DNA from: Ectothiorhodospiraceae bacterium BW-2
GTDB lineage: Bacteria; Pseudomonadota; Gammaproteobacteria; Thiohalomonadales; Thiohalomonadaceae
Reading direction: 5' to 3'
Length of the DNA: 64,000 bases
Assembly: GCA_008375315.1 (NCBI GenBank)
Contig: CP032507.1
Span: 2,355,001 to 2,419,000, forward strand
Part shown: positions 63,118 to 64,000 of the stretch, piece after piece
Layout: each line of letters starts with the position of its first letter
How positions within the stretch are numbered: position 1 is the first letter of the stretch
Made by a program: the position numbers and the translations under genes
Notes under the pieces: generated by a model
What the model was told of the DNA's origin: nothing
The model's database searches: none
The model's input: only the letters and a program-made list of their open reading frames with translations

Positions 63118-64000
63118 ATGTGTGGAATTATAGGAATAGTGGCCAATAGCTCGGTCAATCAGGCGCTGTATGATGGTTTGACCGTACTACAGCACCGAGG
63201 TCAGGATGCGGCGGGGATGATGACCTGTGATGGCGATCGAATCTATCTGCGCAAGGATAACGGTCTGGTTAGGGATGTCTTCCATACCCGGCACATGATC
63301 GGGTTACGAGGCAATATGGGGATTGGCCATGTGCGCTATCCGACGGCGGGTAGCGCCTCCTCAGCAGAGGCGCAGCCCTTCTATGTCAACTCCCCCTACG
63401 GTATCGCCCTAGCCCATAATGGTAATTTAACCAATGCGGCGATGTTAAAGGCGGATCTGTTTCGGGAGGAGTTGCGCCATATTAATACCAACTCCGATTC
63501 AGAGATTCTGCTCAATGTCTTTGCCTACGAGCTACAGCAGCAGGGAAAAATCGTCTGCACTGCCGCAGATATTTTTGCGGCTATCGAGCGGGTGCACCAG
63601 CGCTGTGAGGGGGGGTATGCCGCTGTAGCGCTCATTATCGGTTACGGTGTGGTTGCCTTTCGTGATCCCTTCGGCATTCGGCCACTGATGATCGGTCGGC
63701 GCAGCCATGGCAAACGAAGTGAGTATATGGTCGCCTCGGAGAGTGTGTCGATTGATGTACTCGGATTCGAGCGCTATCGCGATGTCGAACCGGGGGAGGC
63801 GGTCTATATCGATAGTAAAGGCCAGCTCCATAGCCACCAGTGTGCCAAATCACCCCGTTATGCCCCCTGTCTGTTTGAGTATGTCTATTTTGCCCGCCCC
63901 GACTCAATTATTGACGGGATTTCGGTCTATAAAGCGCGACTACGAATGGGCACTAAGCTGGCGAAAAAGATTGAACGGACCTTCCCTGATCACGATATCG
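63118..64000 (+). CDS. purF: Amidophosphoribosyltransferase, 5' part (runs off window)
   Basis: PurF makes phosphoribosylamine from PRPP and glutamine, the first step of purine synthesis. ATG 63118 follows AGGAGAGAGG and encodes [17 protein letters not shown], with Cys2 as the N-terminal nucleophile of the glutaminase. [37 protein letters not shown] and [10 protein letters not shown] are all conserved. The open frame continues to the last base (294 codons seen of about 500), so the phosphoribosyltransferase half lies beyond. Confidence 0.97.
   Translation, partial: MCGIIGIVANSSVNQALYDGLTVLQHRGQDAAGMMTCDGDRIYLRKDNGLVRDVFHTRHMIGLRGNMGIGHVRYPTAGSASSAEAQPFYVNSPYGIALAHNGNLTNAAMLKADLFREELRHINTNSDSEILLNVFAYELQQQGKIVCTAADIFAAIERVHQRCEGGYAAVALIIGYGVVAFRDPFGIRPLMIGRRSHGKRSEYMVASESVSIDVLGFERYRDVEPGEAVYIDSKGQLHSHQCAKSPRYAPCLFEYVYFARPDSIIDGISVYKARLRMGTKLAKKIERTFPDHDI

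Overview
The window is chromosomal DNA of roughly balanced base composition from a gammaproteobacterium. The evidence is gene content and order: birA-coaX-SPOR, a complete iscRSUA-hscBA-fdx-iscX operon, a class I adenylate cyclase, pilSR, pilGHIJ-chpA-chpC with fimV, truA-trpFBA-accD-folC-dedD-cvpA-purF, and a YcfL/LpoB pair. A secreted Gly/Tyr-rich protein resembling sulfur globule proteins (16025-16537, minus) suggests, without proving, a sulfur-oxidising lineage such as Thiotrichales or Chromatiales. No species can be named from the sequence alone.

Layout. 1-1418: the 3' part of a 23S rRNA, a 5S rRNA and a strong terminator. 1427-3746: birA, coaX and a SPOR protein, tightly overlapping. 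3737-7432: metH. 7490-10027: a secreted staphylococcal-type nuclease and a DeaD-type helicase. 10091-11997: a cheR-cheB pair. 12130-15908: a Fe3+ ABC transporter (fbpABC order) behind a good Fur-box match. 16025-16662: the sulfur-globule-like gene with its own promoter and terminator. 16750-19009: ttcA, a lipid A acyltransferase relative and gmk. 19050-19478: a rhodanese gene.

19480-21559 is an IS607-family element (serine recombinase TnpA plus TnpB nuclease). It sits exactly between the rhodanese stop codon and the class I adenylate cyclase gene. Both boundaries carry TTAGGA, so the empty site can be reconstructed by eye. 21574-29247 holds cyaA, a PP0621-like small protein, pilS and pilR. 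A tandem duplication of a coiled-coil PD-(D/E)XK-type gene separates pilS from pilR. The duplication left a chimeric 19-codon reading frame made of pilR-start and pilS-end sequence, and the second copy carries an expanded 21-bp in-frame repeat.

29198-39433: suhB, trmJ, cysE, then the isc operon with an extra NifS-type desulfurase between iscR and iscS, then a ComEA-like protein and ribosomal protein L31. 39517-41916: a TPR lipoprotein, YcfL and LpoB, an envelope and peptidoglycan-activation cluster. 41920-43068: thiO. 43327-56216: the Pil-Chp chemosensory operon (pilG, pilH, pilI, pilJ, a four-Hpt chpA, a chpC-like gene) behind a clear sigma70 promoter, then fimV. 56246-64000: truA, trpF, trpB, trpA, accD, folC, dedD, cvpA and the start of purF, which runs off the window.

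Functionally the window is dominated by surface motility control (PilS/R, Pil-Chp, FimV, possibly cAMP via CyaA and adaptation enzymes CheR/CheB), Fe-S and sulfur handling (Isc, two desulfurases, CysE, TtcA, rhodanese, sulfur-globule-like protein), and iron uptake. Outside the rRNA genes there is no gene-free stretch over 300 bases; the longest is about 258 bases, upstream of pilG. I did not find a wholly new multi-gene system. The most unusual loci are the pilS/pilR duplication and the seamless IS607 insertion.
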